This document shows positions 20,349 through 29,305 of a DNA stretch of 64,000 nucleotides, piece after piece (position 1 is the stretch's first letter; every line of letters starts with the position of its first letter). The stretch comes from Carnimonas nigrificans ATCC BAA-78 (GTDB taxonomy: Bacteria > Pseudomonadota > Gammaproteobacteria > Pseudomonadales > Halomonadaceae). Both the position numbers and the translations under genes were made by a program. Where the stretch lies: assembly GCF_000526695.1 (NCBI RefSeq), contig NZ_JAGO01000010.1, positions 310,001 to 374,000 on the forward strand. The letters are read 5' to 3'. The notes under the pieces are model-generated. The model was not told the DNA's origin. It saw only the letters and a list, made by a program, of their open reading frames with translations, and ran no database searches.

Positions 20349-22584
20349 CAATACTCCCCTGTCAGACGAAGAAAAACTCGATGCCCATCGTTTCGGCTCA
20401 CAAAACGGAGGGCCGGTAGATGTCATCGCTGGCATCGCTCTGTCTGAAGAAGATGTGCAGCGAATGCAGGATGCCAGCAACAGTGTTCGTGTCCGCGAAG
20501 GTTCCGCGTATCCACTGGGCGCCACCTGGGATGGACTGGGGGTCAACTTCGCCCTGTTCTCGGCCAATGCCACGAAGGTGGAGCTATGCCTTTTCGATGA
20601 TGAAGGTACGGAAACCCGTGTCGAGCTACCCGAATATACCAATGAAGTGTGGCATGGCTACTTGCCCGATATTCGCGCAGGACAGCTTTATGCCTATCGG
20701 GTATATGGCCCATATGATCCTGAAAATGGTCACCGCTTCAACCACCACAAGCTGCTTCTGGACCCCTATGCCAAACAGATTGTCGGCGACCTGATCTGGG
20801 ATGATGCGCTGTTTGGCTATATCGTTGGGCATCCTGACGGCGATCTCTCCTTTGATACCCGCGACAGCGCCCCCTTTATGCCCAGATGCCGGGTCATCGA
20901 CCCCGCGTTTACCTGGGGGCGCTCCACGCGTCCCACGGTACCGCTCGATGAAGCGATCATTTATGAGCTACATGTGCGTGGCTATACCAAGCTACATCCT
21001 CATGTAGATGAGCGGTTTCGCGGCACCTTCTCCGGCCTGATGGCCCCTCATGTAGTGGAATATATCCGCCACCTCGGGGTGACCTCGGTCGAACTGCTGC
21101 CCATGCATTACTTTGTGGATGACCGAGGGCTACAGGAAAAAGGGCTCCACAATTACTGGGGTTACAACACGCTAAGCTTCTTTGCGCCCCACCCCCGCTA
21201 CATGGCTACCGAGAACGTCAATGAATTCAAGGAAATGGTCGCACGCTTTCATGCCAGTGGCCTGCAAGTCATCCTTGACGTGGTTTATAACCATACCGCT
21301 GAAGGCAACGAGCTGGGGCCAACCCTATCGTACAAGGGCATCGACAACGCCACCTACTATCGCCTGATGCCGAATGACAAGCGCTACTACATCAACGATA
21401 CCGGCACCGGTAATACCCTCAACCTGAGCAGTCAGAGGGTGTTGCAGATGGTTACCGACTCCTTGCGCTACTGGGCCCATGAAACCCATGTGGATGGCTT
21501 CCGCTTTGACCTGGCCACGATTCTGGGGCGTGAAGATGACGGTTTTGATGAAAATGGCGGCTTCCTCGATACCTGCCGCCAGGACCCTATCCTTAGCGTG
21601 TGCCGATTGATTGCCGAACCCTGGGATCTTGGTCCCGGCGGTTATCAGGTGGGAGGATTCCCCCCCGGCTGGTCGGAATGGAACGACCGCTTTCGCGATA
21701 CGGTAAGAAGCTTCTGGCGTGGTGATGACAACGTTATGGGCGACCTGGCTACCCGCGTCGTAGGCTCGGCAGACCTGTTCAACGAACGTGGCCGACGCCC
21801 GGACGCTTCCGTCAACTTCATTACCGCGCACGATGGCTTCACCCTGCACGACCTGGTGACCTACAGTGATAAACACAATGATGAAAATGGTGAAGATAAT
21901 AACGACGGCACCAATCACAACCTCTCCTTCAACTACGGAGTTGAAGGGGAAACTGATGATGAGCAGATCAACACCATTCGCCTGCGCCAAATGCGCAACA
22001 TGATTGCCATGCTCATGTTCTCCCAGGGCACCCCCATGCTCTTGGCAGGGGACGAATTTGCCCGCACCCAACAAGGCAACAACAACGCATATTGCCAGGA
22101 TACCGAGATAAGCTGGGTAAACTGGAAAATGGATCAGAACAGACGCTCATTGCTGCTGTTTACCCAACACGTCATCGGCCTGCGCAAACGCAACCCAACC
22201 CTGCGCCGCACCCGCTTCACTACCGGTATCTTCAACGAAGTTGCAGGGGTCAAGGATGTCACCTGGCTAAGGCCCGATGGCAAAGAGATGCAAGAACAGG
22301 ATTGGGAACAGCCCCATGCCAGAAGTCTCGCCATTTTGCTGGATGGCCGCGCCCAGCCCACGGGAATCCGCCGCCCAGGCTGGTATACCACGCTACTATG
22401 GCTGGTCAATGCGCATGTAGAAGCGGTGACCTTCCAGCTTCCCAAAGCCTCGGAAGGCACACACTGGGAAAGGCTGATTGATACCTATGAAGATGACCCC
22501 AGCAGGGAGGAGTGCCCACTGCTCTCCATGGGCTATCTGTGTGAAGCGCGAAGTATGGCATTGTTTAAACTTAGCCATGATTAA
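20341..22584 (+). CDS. glgX: Glycogen debranching enzyme, GlgX
   Basis: About 747 residues, GH13/isoamylase type. CBM48-like start (YPLGATWDGLGVNFALFSANA), then DVVYNHTAEGN, the nucleophile region DGFRFDLATILGRE, the acid/base region LIAEPWDLGPGGYQVGGF and NFITAHDGFTLHDLVTY. It trims the alpha-1,6-linked stubs left after phosphorylase action. The ATG at 20341 follows GGAG and overlaps the glgP end, so the two are coupled. About 55 residues ahead of the CBM48 domain have no clear match. Confidence 0.92.
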   Translation: MIDNTPLSDEEKLDAHRFGSQNGGPVDVIAGIALSEEDVQRMQDASNSVRVREGSAYPLGATWDGLGVNFALFSANATKVELCLFDDEGTETRVELPEYTNEVWHGYLPDIRAGQLYAYRVYGPYDPENGHRFNHHKLLLDPYAKQIVGDLIWDDALFGYIVGHPDGDLSFDTRDSAPFMPRCRVIDPAFTWGRSTRPTVPLDEAIIYELHVRGYTKLHPHVDERFRGTFSGLMAPHVVEYIRHLGVTSVELLPMHYFVDDRGLQEKGLHNYWGYNTLSFFAPHPRYMATENVNEFKEMVARFHASGLQVILDVVYNHTAEGNELGPTLSYKGIDNATYYRLMPNDKRYYINDTGTGNTLNLSSQRVLQMVTDSLRYWAHETHVDGFRFDLATILGREDDGFDENGGFLDTCRQDPILSVCRLIAEPWDLGPGGYQVGGFPPGWSEWNDRFRDTVRSFWRGDDNVMGDLATRVVGSADLFNERGRRPDASVNFITAHDGFTLHDLVTYSDKHNDENGEDNNDGTNHNLSFNYGVEGETDDEQINTIRLRQMRNMIAMLMFSQGTPMLLAGDEFARTQQGNNNAYCQDTEISWVNWKMDQNRRSLLLFTQHVIGLRKRNPTLRRTRFTTGIFNEVAGVKDVTWLRPDGKEMQEQDWEQPHARSLAILLDGRAQPTGIRRPGWYTTLLWLVNAHVEAVTFQLPKASEGTHWERLIDTYEDDPSREECPLLSMGYLCEARSMALFKLSHD

Positions 22585-22628
22585 AGCGCCGGTTTAAGGA
22601 GGTTTAAGGTTAAAAACCGAGGCCATTG

Positions 22629-22662
22629 CCTGTAGCGAGCTGTAATTGGGAGCTGCTACAGG
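22629..22662 (+). terminator. Hairpin downstream of glgX
   Basis: CCTGTAGC / GCTACAGG (8 bp) with an inner AGCT/AGCT extension, 45 nt after the glgX stop. There is no clear T-run after it, so it may be a 3'-end stabiliser or a Rho-dependent end rather than a classical terminator. Confidence 0.45.
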
Positions 22663-22967
22663 TGGTGAGGGTTGTATGGTTGGGGGGCAGGAGGGGTTAC
22701 GCCCCTAGCTGTAACTTCTAGGTAGGTTGCTGGCTCGGCCCCAATCCTGGAAGACTGAAGAAGTCGAATCCACAACCGAAGAGTTCTTCAACGTAACCGA
22801 TTTTAGCCTCTTTTCGCCACGTAGTACTTGATTATGCGAAGCGCGTAACGCGCACTCACGGCAATGAAGTAAACTTTTGACGAATACCTTTAGTTTAAAT
22901 TCTCCAATATTTATTCACTGCACTACAACTCTCTTAAATTAAAAACATCATATATTGAGTTAGTTCA
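22663..22967. other. Transition zone between the glycogen cluster and the AT-rich island
   Basis: About 300 bp without a gene. Base composition drops sharply from GC-rich to AT-rich at about 22.8-22.9 kb, marking one side of the island. A short GGGG-TTACG-CCCC hairpin lies near 22700. No attachment-site repeat could be identified by eye. Confidence 0.4.
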
Positions 22968-23405
22968 CTAACGGTTAGCCCTGAAGGAAAAAAATATTTT
23001 CAACAATGATATAATTAAGAATACGCCCAGAGAGCCAAACCAACCGAGCATAAGTCCTTTAAACACAAAGCGAACAGTATCATTCCACGTTATCATAGAT
23101 AGAAATATTTTTAAATAATAATAAACCAGTATTATAACACAAATACTTGCACAGCTTATTATTCCGTTTAGCAACGCATCTTCTTTTGCATCTAACTTAT
23201 CGCCTTTATTTTTTATCGTTTCGGGGTATACAAATGTGACCATTACCCCTAGAATCGTGAATAATATTGCTGAAAAAGTTAATAATGTATCGAGATATTT
23301 TTCCAAATCCTTACTGTCATAATTCATATCATGAGCTCCTGCAACACCTGATATGATCATAATTATTGGAATCCCAATTCTATTTATATTCTTCACTTTA
23401 AACAC
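22968..23405 (-). CDS. Small membrane protein of unknown function
   Basis: 145 residues, not recognised. Four hydrophobic segments are visible (about 10-26, 42-60, 84-108 and 118-140); the first may be a signal anchor. Between segments 2 and 3 is a short charged loop (NKGDKLDAKEDALLNG). The gene is strongly AT-rich, unlike its glycogen neighbour. It lies at the edge of a block with nuclease-like and RelA/SpoT-like genes, where small membrane proteins are often effectors, but nothing in the sequence proves this. Confidence 0.55.
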   Translation of the reverse strand: MFKVKNINRIGIPIIMIISGVAGAHDMNYDSKDLEKYLDTLLTFSAILFTILGVMVTFVYPETIKNKGDKLDAKEDALLNGIISCASICVIILVYYYLKIFLSMITWNDTVRFVFKGLMLGWFGSLGVFLIISLLKIFFSFRANR

Positions 23406-24170
23406 ACTCTAAAAATAAAATAAAAAATCAACATTCCAAACAAAAATAAAAATTCTAACTACGATTCCATCATAACATAAATAGACACAACACATTATTT
23501 AAATTCAGTTATTTATAAATCAACCATCTAGAAATACCATGAATTATACCACCCGAAGAATTTTTGCTACTTTTTTGCAGCTCTGCATTTCCGAAGCTCA
23601 GCCCGAGCCCAGACAGATACCTCTGCTCTGCCATGTCACTGCACAGCTCTTGCTTCTCTTCAGCGAGGTCCCGAGGTAATTCTATCCATCTTGTGATTCC
23701 AGCTTGTCACAGTACATTTTTAAAATGCACTAAAACATGAGTTACCAGCAATAAACCTTGGGGATATTTTTGGATTATTTTTCATACACATTTTGAAAGC
23801 CATAAATACTGCACAAAGACTATGCAACTAGGAATAAGTTCGTTAAATAAAAGGGGCAAATCATGGGTTTGAAACCAGGACCAAAACCAATAGCCAAGTC
23901 TACTGGCAAACCAGATCAACCTCGACGTGACAACAAAAAACTCTAGGGAACACTCCGGGCTTAAAGCCGAGAAAATCTTAAACCAAATAACGCAACCTCA
24001 ATATCGAGTCAAATTAAGCGGTACTGACTCTTGTTAATAAAGCCCAAAACACACTTTTGCCCCAAATGAGTTTTAAATACTATTTAAATCAATAAGAAAT
24101 TCTAATAGGAATAAGCCTCGCGATGAATACGAGGCTCACATACGACTAGATTTTTACCACTAATTCAGAA
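23406..24170. other. AT-rich gap of about 765 bp
   Basis: Apart from the tiny plus-strand ORF at 23863 no gene is evident. This stretch may hold control sequences of the flanking genes, but none is recognised. Confidence 0.4.
23863..23946 (+). CDS. Possible small basic protein (27 codons, perhaps frameshifted)
   Basis: The ATG is preceded by AAGGGG at a good distance. The 27-residue product begins MGLKPGPKP and is rich in Lys, Pro and Arg. It stops just after a run of six A (23935-23940). If one more A were present, the frame would continue as TLGNTPGLKPRKS and end there, repeating the GLKP motif of the N-terminus. This suggests the real product is a ~39-residue peptide and that the run has lost a base, by mutation or sequencing error. 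Function unknown. Confidence 0.35.
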   Translation: MGLKPGPKPIAKSTGKPDQPRRDNKKL

Positions 24171-26376
24171 TTATGGTATACAGCATCGTTTATATTTCTT
24201 ACCACTGCCGCATGGGCAAGGCTCATTTCTTCCAACTTTTCTACCTTCTATCTGCGGCTGCTTACCAAAGGAAATTTTTCTTACGTCTTCTATATGATGC
24301 TCTGGTGAAATAGGCTTTAGGTCAGCAACTAACCTATCCATTTCACCTGATTGGTTCCACTTGCTTTCGTGGTATGAAGCAAATCGGAGCTTATCTTTAG
24401 TTGGGCTAAAACAACATCCAACCCAAGATTCTGCTTTGCATGTGTATTTTCGCTTATCACAATGTGTAACCAGTCTCTTATAGGCAGTATCATTATCATC
24501 TTCATTACAATGGACAGTTAAACCAGTTTTTTCCTCTAACAAGGGAAGAGATATATCATGGTGATGATGATCTTTTTTAAATTGAGTAATCATCTTTGAA
24601 ATTGCTTTATTGAGTAGATCTATACTATTACCACTCATAGATAGAAGGTGTAATCCTAGCTTCTGAAGACAATAATCTGCCGAAAACTCAATATCATCGA
24701 TAATTCTTCCAATATGAGACTTTCTAGGAAATGTGAGAAAGCCTTCAGGAGTTTTTGGGCCATCATAACCATCTCTTCTGGCTAAAATGGCTAATTCAAG
24801 ATCTGTGGAAATATCATCGTCAATCATAACTAGCGTTGGATCTTCCTCAAAGTATAAGTTTTGCTTTATGTAAGTTGAAAGAATTATTAGTTCATGATTA
24901 GAAAGAATTGAATCACCATAGTCACTCCGTTTATTAAGATAGTCGATAACCCAAAGAGGAGATGGCAACATTTCTGTAATCAGATCCATTAAAAACACAT
25001 CCATTACATAAGGGTGTTTTATTACATTGGTTGTTTTATATTTCAGAAAGTGCCGAGCTTGGGCAGCAAGAGCTGGGAAGTGATCTGATACGATACAAAC
25101 AGGAAATATCGTCTTGAAATCTGATTGAATATTAACTTCTTTTCCAAATTCGTCTTTGAAAATATAACCTTCTTTTTGCAACAGTTGGCTACACAAGTCG
25201 GCTTGGTCATAGGCATCTTGAATCGCTTTTTTAAAATCATCTTCAAGCTGCTGACTATTACCTTTACGAGCTTCAATAGTGAGCTTCTTGGACTTAGCTT
25301 GCACTACTATCGCGAAACGACCAAATGTGACTAAAACGTCAATTTCGCCAGCTTTGTCTTTACCATCGAAGATATCGAGATTGGTTAATACATTCTCTTT
25401 GCCAAATACTAATGCTAGGCGTTCAGCGGTAAAACCCTCAGTAAAAGCACCTCTGTGTTTGCTTGCAATAGACTTGTAAGCTTTGTCTTCGTTAAACCAA
25501 AAGAATGGGCTTTCATAAAGAGCTTCCCATAAACTGTAGGCTTGAAAACTGACGAAGGTTTCTTCGCCAATTTTTATTATAGGAAACGCATTCTTATGAT
25601 TAAAATCATCTACAGATTTAAAGCATTTCATTCCTTCTTCGGGCCTGGCTGATAAAGCTGCGATCACAGCCTCGACAACCTCTTCGCCTAAACCACTTTG
25701 TGTTACCACTTCAGAGATAGTAAAAATGACATAGGTAGGTGGTATGGCAATGACCAGCTTTTTGCTGAATAGGCTAACTGATTGGCTTTTTCTAGTTGAA
25801 TTTGTTCTATAGCCGAAATAACATGGACTGCTTGAGAGATTTTAAACCCTTTGTTTGCCTCAACCCAATCCTCATCAAGAGAATATCTTCGCTTGGCTAA
25901 ATCTCTATATTGATATTTAAAAACCCCATCCCCTCCGTAAAAAATAGCTTCTCGCATAAAGTGATTTTTATCTCTGTTTGGGGCTAATTCTCGCATGAAC
26001 TCACCAAAATTAGGGATATCATCACCACCCTTGGGACCCAATTTTTCAGACAAGGCAGCAAAGTCTAGTGGTGGATAAAAGCTATGATGTAATTCATCGA
26101 GAAGATGCCAGACATGTTCCGCTCTTTTTTTAATTCATCTAAGCTCAGTTGCTTCGCCCTGAATCCGCTTTTACACGCTAAACCAATGAGTATTAAAAGC
26201 TCTGTTCTGGATAAGCGAGTTCTATCAAATGCCTGCGCGAAGGCTTCAGCGTCCAACTTTTCACCAGAAAAATGAATAAAAGTGTCTTTCCAACAGAAAA
26301 AAGCTATAACTTCCCAGAAACCTTCTTGGGCAGCAATTACCTCTAGCTCATCAAAAATTTCTTGCTCAGTTCTCAT
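24171..26376 (-). pseudogene. SEC-C motif, PD-(D/E)XK nuclease-like protein, split by two frameshifts
   Basis: Three consecutive minus-strand frames (26376-26065, 26053-25703, 25709-24171) join into one protein of about 735 residues if one base is added at each of two homopolymers: seven A on the coding strand (plus 26125-26131) and five T (plus 25722-25726). Across the first junction the restored frame reads LDELKKRAEHVWHLLDEL and runs into LSEKLGPKGGDD; across the second it reads [16 protein letters not shown]. The C-terminus is a SEC-C zinc motif ([16 protein letters not shown]). The middle contains [10 protein letters not shown] and VVQAKSKKL, an E..D..(Q)xK pattern typical of PD-(D/E)XK nucleases. 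It could be a decayed gene, a sequence error, or frameshift-expressed. Confidence 0.65.
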
Positions 26377-26661
26377 AGTGTCCCGTGATGTGTGGTTACT
26401 TATATTAAATTTAACACATACTGAAGCATATCAATTAGAAGCAGGCCTTGTTTTTCATTAGTTATTTTAATCAATAGCCACGGTATTACAGCAATGATAC
26501 AAAATAGTTTCTGTCCAGAAACAAGTTACAGCTTCACCATAATCGGTTTTATGTATGTAAATAAGCAGAACACAACAACCAATGACACCTCAAGCAGTAT
26601 CTAAAGCATTAGCAGCAGTTCGCAAAGATTTTTGCTTCCTGCTAACAGGCCACGAAAAAGC
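26377..26661. other. Gap between the SEC-C gene and the RelA/SpoT gene
   Basis: About 285 bp, AT-rich, no gene seen. It should contain the promoter of the split SEC-C gene. A second imperfect hairpin (around 26609-26646, arms TTAGCAG and CTGCTAA) lies beside the terminator of the RelA/SpoT gene. Confidence 0.4.
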
Positions 26662-26694
26662 CAACCTAAATTTTAGCCGCTAAAATTTAGGTTG
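26662..26694 (-). terminator. Intrinsic terminator overlapping the stop codon of the RelA/SpoT gene
   Basis: Perfect 15-bp inverted repeat CAACCTAAATTTTAG / CTAAAATTTAGGTTG with a 3-nt loop. Read on the minus strand it is followed by GGCTTTTTCG, a proper U-tract. The right arm (plus coordinates) includes the TAA stop and the last codons of the coding region, so termination structure and coding end are superimposed. An outer GGCCAC / GTGGCC pair can compete with the U-tract side. Confidence 0.85.
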
Positions 26695-27697
26695 TGGCCC
26701 AAGGAGGCTGAAGCCCTAAATCGCTGTAAACACCCTCCAGAGGCTCAAGATCAAGAGGCCATTTTCGATATAATGACGCACGAAACCTTTTTGCAAGAAA
26801 GTACATTAAAAGAACAAACGGATGCCTAAATTCTACCGAACCGGCTTGCCTCTCTTTAATCTTTTCACTTACATAGGAATAATTTGGATCTTCAAGGAAA
26901 GCTAAAAACTCATCTGTTGAAGTTTTTTGTAATAAATCACTAATTGAGTTGAGTAAATGGTCTGCACTTTTACTATCATCAATGAGCTGAATGTCACCAA
27001 GACGTTTTTTCGCTTCGGTGTTGATGGCATTCTTCCATGCATTTATATCGGCCGTCGCATTTTCTAATAAAATCTTTGCATTACACAATAAATCATCAGT
27101 AGTTTCCATCAGAGCCATACTTTTTGCGAATGTTCTGTGGACCTCTGGTGAAGCCGCTATATTACCTTTATAGATAGTATCATGAGTAAGCTCCGCATAA
27201 GCATGTTGAAGCAAAGTCCTTAATTGCACTTCGCAGGGGGTGCCTTCTTTTATCTGAACACCTTTGTGCTCAATATCCCTAGCGGCGTAAACAATATAGT
27301 GAACAGATTGATAATCAAATAGTCTCGGATCATCACCTTTCCACTCATCAAATTCTTTATCCTTTGAATAAGCCCAACTTGTAGCTTCTTCAACTATATT
27401 ACACAACAGCTCAAGTTGAGATGTTAGCAGCACAACAAATCGAATGCCTGCTTTATCAGTGATTTCCTTGTAAGGGTCTTTATACTTGTTCCGCTTCCTG
27501 ATAAATGCCTTCGTGACCAGAGAATCCACCTGTTTTACTCTTTGAGATGGTGGTATTTTCACCCATTCCAAGTACGCACTTTTTGTTCCCGCATGAGACA
27601 AAATACTGGAATCAATTTTAATCAGTACAAAGTCAGCCCATGCTTTATACATGGGCAATTCAGCTTCATACAACTGGATGAACTCGTCGCGTTTCAC
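26687..27697 (-). CDS. Stand-alone RelA/SpoT-domain protein (small alarmone synthetase or toxSAS-like)
   Basis: 336 residues. The (p)ppGpp synthetase fold is recognisable: IRKRNKYKDPYKEITDKAGIRFVV at about 66-89 (Lys/Arg-rich ATP-binding region and the 'D..GIR' motif), FDYQSVHYIV at 128-136 (substrate loop) and CEVQLRTLLQHAYAELTHD at 155-173 (the E-x-Q-x-R catalytic motif). There is no HD hydrolase, TGS or ACT domain. A helical C-terminal region of ~150 residues follows. Small synthetases make pppGpp/ppGpp; toxSAS relatives instead kill the cell by making ppApp or pyrophosphorylating tRNA. The start is GTG, overlapping by one base the TAG of the upstream gene, so the pair is translationally coupled. 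AT-rich, in a foreign-looking block. Confidence 0.8.
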   Translation of the reverse strand: MKRDEFIQLYEAELPMYKAWADFVLIKIDSSILSHAGTKSAYLEWVKIPPSQRVKQVDSLVTKAFIRKRNKYKDPYKEITDKAGIRFVVLLTSQLELLCNIVEEATSWAYSKDKEFDEWKGDDPRLFDYQSVHYIVYAARDIEHKGVQIKEGTPCEVQLRTLLQHAYAELTHDTIYKGNIAASPEVHRTFAKSMALMETTDDLLCNAKILLENATADINAWKNAINTEAKKRLGDIQLIDDSKSADHLLNSISDLLQKTSTDEFLAFLEDPNYSYVSEKIKERQAGSVEFRHPFVLLMYFLAKRFRASLYRKWPLDLEPLEGVYSDLGLQPPWATT

Positions 27698-28764
27698 TAT
27701 TCTTGCTCAGTCAGCTTACCCTGTATTCTCAGGGTAGTATGTTCATCAGTAACGTCAATAACCTGAACCATTTCTTCAAAAGTATCAGCTGGAGCTGTCA
27801 ACTTAACGCTGGAAGAGAAGTTCATTTTACGATGTTGCAACTTCCTCTTAATTAAAGAGTTATCTTTAACTATTGCGTTAGTTGGAAAATTTTTACTTTC
27901 CATGTAAGCAGCATAATCATCTCTTAATTCCTCTTCCATGAATTGGTCAGCGAAACTACTAGTCTGAACTGTATTGCTTTGATCAGTTTTCAGGTATGTG
28001 TGTAGAGCTTGTTGAAGATCGACCTTACTTTCTGTCGACAGATCAGAATCATTAATGAAATTTTTTGTATATTCAAAAAAGTCCCGAGTTCTCTGCTCTG
28101 AGTTTTCAGGAATTCTTAAGCCCAAGAAACCAGAATAAAAATACCTTGCAGCCTTTCTATCATCTTTTGCTTGGATGTTACTATCAAAAACATAGGCTTC
28201 AAAGTCGTCAGCATTTCTAATTTCATTACTAACACTTTCCCTGCTTATTTCAACAAATGCACCAACTTTGTAGAGTTTCGCTTGAGGAGTAAGTATTAAG
28301 TTGTCCAAGTAATCCATAACAATCTTATCACTCTCTTCTTTTCCAACGAACCCTGCTTGCTGCTCTGCTTTAATGATGAATAAGCATCTTTTATTCACAG
28401 CTCCAGCAGTTCCATCAATAATTACTAAAGTTCCTCCAGGCCAGCTCTTGCTTGTATGAGCGGTGGTATGCAACTCAGCAATTTCTACTGAATTTTTTAT
28501 AAAACTAGCATCGTCATCAGTTAAGAGTCGGGTAGCACAATGAAAACAGCTAGCAGCGCCATCCTGAGCTATGTCCATTTGCAAGCTGTGCGAACCATTA
28601 CCGAGTACACTACTGATACGCTGTTGTAGCTTATCTAAACCAGTACCAGCTAACTGTGTTAATACACGACTAGGAAACGGATCAACACGCCCTTCATCGT
28701 TAGGCTTATAGACGTTATGTAAAATTATTCTGTGAAAATTAAGGTTATCAAATGTAAAAGTCAT
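27697..28764 (-). CDS. NdpA/YejK-like nucleoid-associated protein (37-kDa family)
   Basis: About 355 residues. Distant but patterned resemblance to YejK/NdpA: DRKAARYFYSGFLGLR corresponds to the 'GRK.ADFF..FLG' core, followed by a helical region, and the C-terminus with FADQFMEEELRDDYAAYMESK and a final beta segment ending TTLRIQGKL matches the family's tail. YejK binds the nucleoid and the cohesin-like MukB/topoisomerase IV. The ATG at 28764 (MTFTFDNLNF) is preferred over GTG at 28776 because GGGAG precedes it. Coupled to the RelA/SpoT gene by a TAGTG overlap. It may serve as antitoxin or as DNA-sensing partner; this is inference. Confidence 0.65.
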   Translation of the reverse strand: MTFTFDNLNFHRIILHNVYKPNDEGRVDPFPSRVLTQLAGTGLDKLQQRISSVLGNGSHSLQMDIAQDGAASCFHCATRLLTDDDASFIKNSVEIAELHTTAHTSKSWPGGTLVIIDGTAGAVNKRCLFIIKAEQQAGFVGKEESDKIVMDYLDNLILTPQAKLYKVGAFVEISRESVSNEIRNADDFEAYVFDSNIQAKDDRKAARYFYSGFLGLRIPENSEQRTRDFFEYTKNFINDSDLSTESKVDLQQALHTYLKTDQSNTVQTSSFADQFMEEELRDDYAAYMESKNFPTNAIVKDNSLIKRKLQHRKMNFSSSVKLTAPADTFEEMVQVIDVTDEHTTLRIQGKLTEQE

Positions 28765-28810
28765 TAAAAGCACCACTCCCTACATTATTTTTTATTTAAA
28801 ACCACCGGCG

Positions 28811-29302
28811 TTAAGAGACCCGATCATCTATCATATCCGCCCAGTCTTGCAGCATTGATACACGCTGCTCTCTATATTCTGCCTTGTTATAAACAGCCCT
28901 AACACCTTTTTGTTCATGAGCTAAGCATTTTTCAATCCAGTCAGTATTATAGCCTGCTTCGTGCAACAGGGTACTAACCGCCCGTCTCAGATCATGCGGC
29001 CCAAACTTGGCTAGAGACTGCCCATCTTTCTGCGCAGCCTTGTAAGTCAGCTTCAGCACTTGATTGATAGTGGCAGCACTCATCGGCGCATCAGAGTCGT
29101 ACCGTGAAGACAGCATATAATCTGAGCCACCAGCGAAGGTTTTCAGGGCAATAAAGATATCCAGTGCCTGTTGTGAGAGAAACACCTGGTGAGTGTTATA
29201 TCGTTGCATCCGCTCTCGCGGCCCAAATCTGGTCATATCCGCTGACCATACCAACATATACAGATGTTCGACCTTCTGAGCTCTCCAATTACCCAACAAC
29301 AT
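28811..29302 (-). pseudogene. Tyrosine integrase, C-terminal stump (P4-like)
   Basis: 163 codons corresponding to the C-terminal catalytic third of a P4-type phage/island integrase: RMQRYNTHQVFLSQQAL, the HDLRRAVSTLLHEAGY box (H-x-x-R), LAHEQ and the tyrosine region RAVYNKAEY. The N-terminal arm-binding and core domains and the first catalytic arginine ('TGxRxxE') are missing, so it cannot be active. The frame opens 3 nt beyond the stop of yjdM, showing the deletion or recombination joint. It indicates that the adjacent genes arrived on an integrative element now immobilised. Confidence 0.8.
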
Positions 29303-29305
29303 CCC

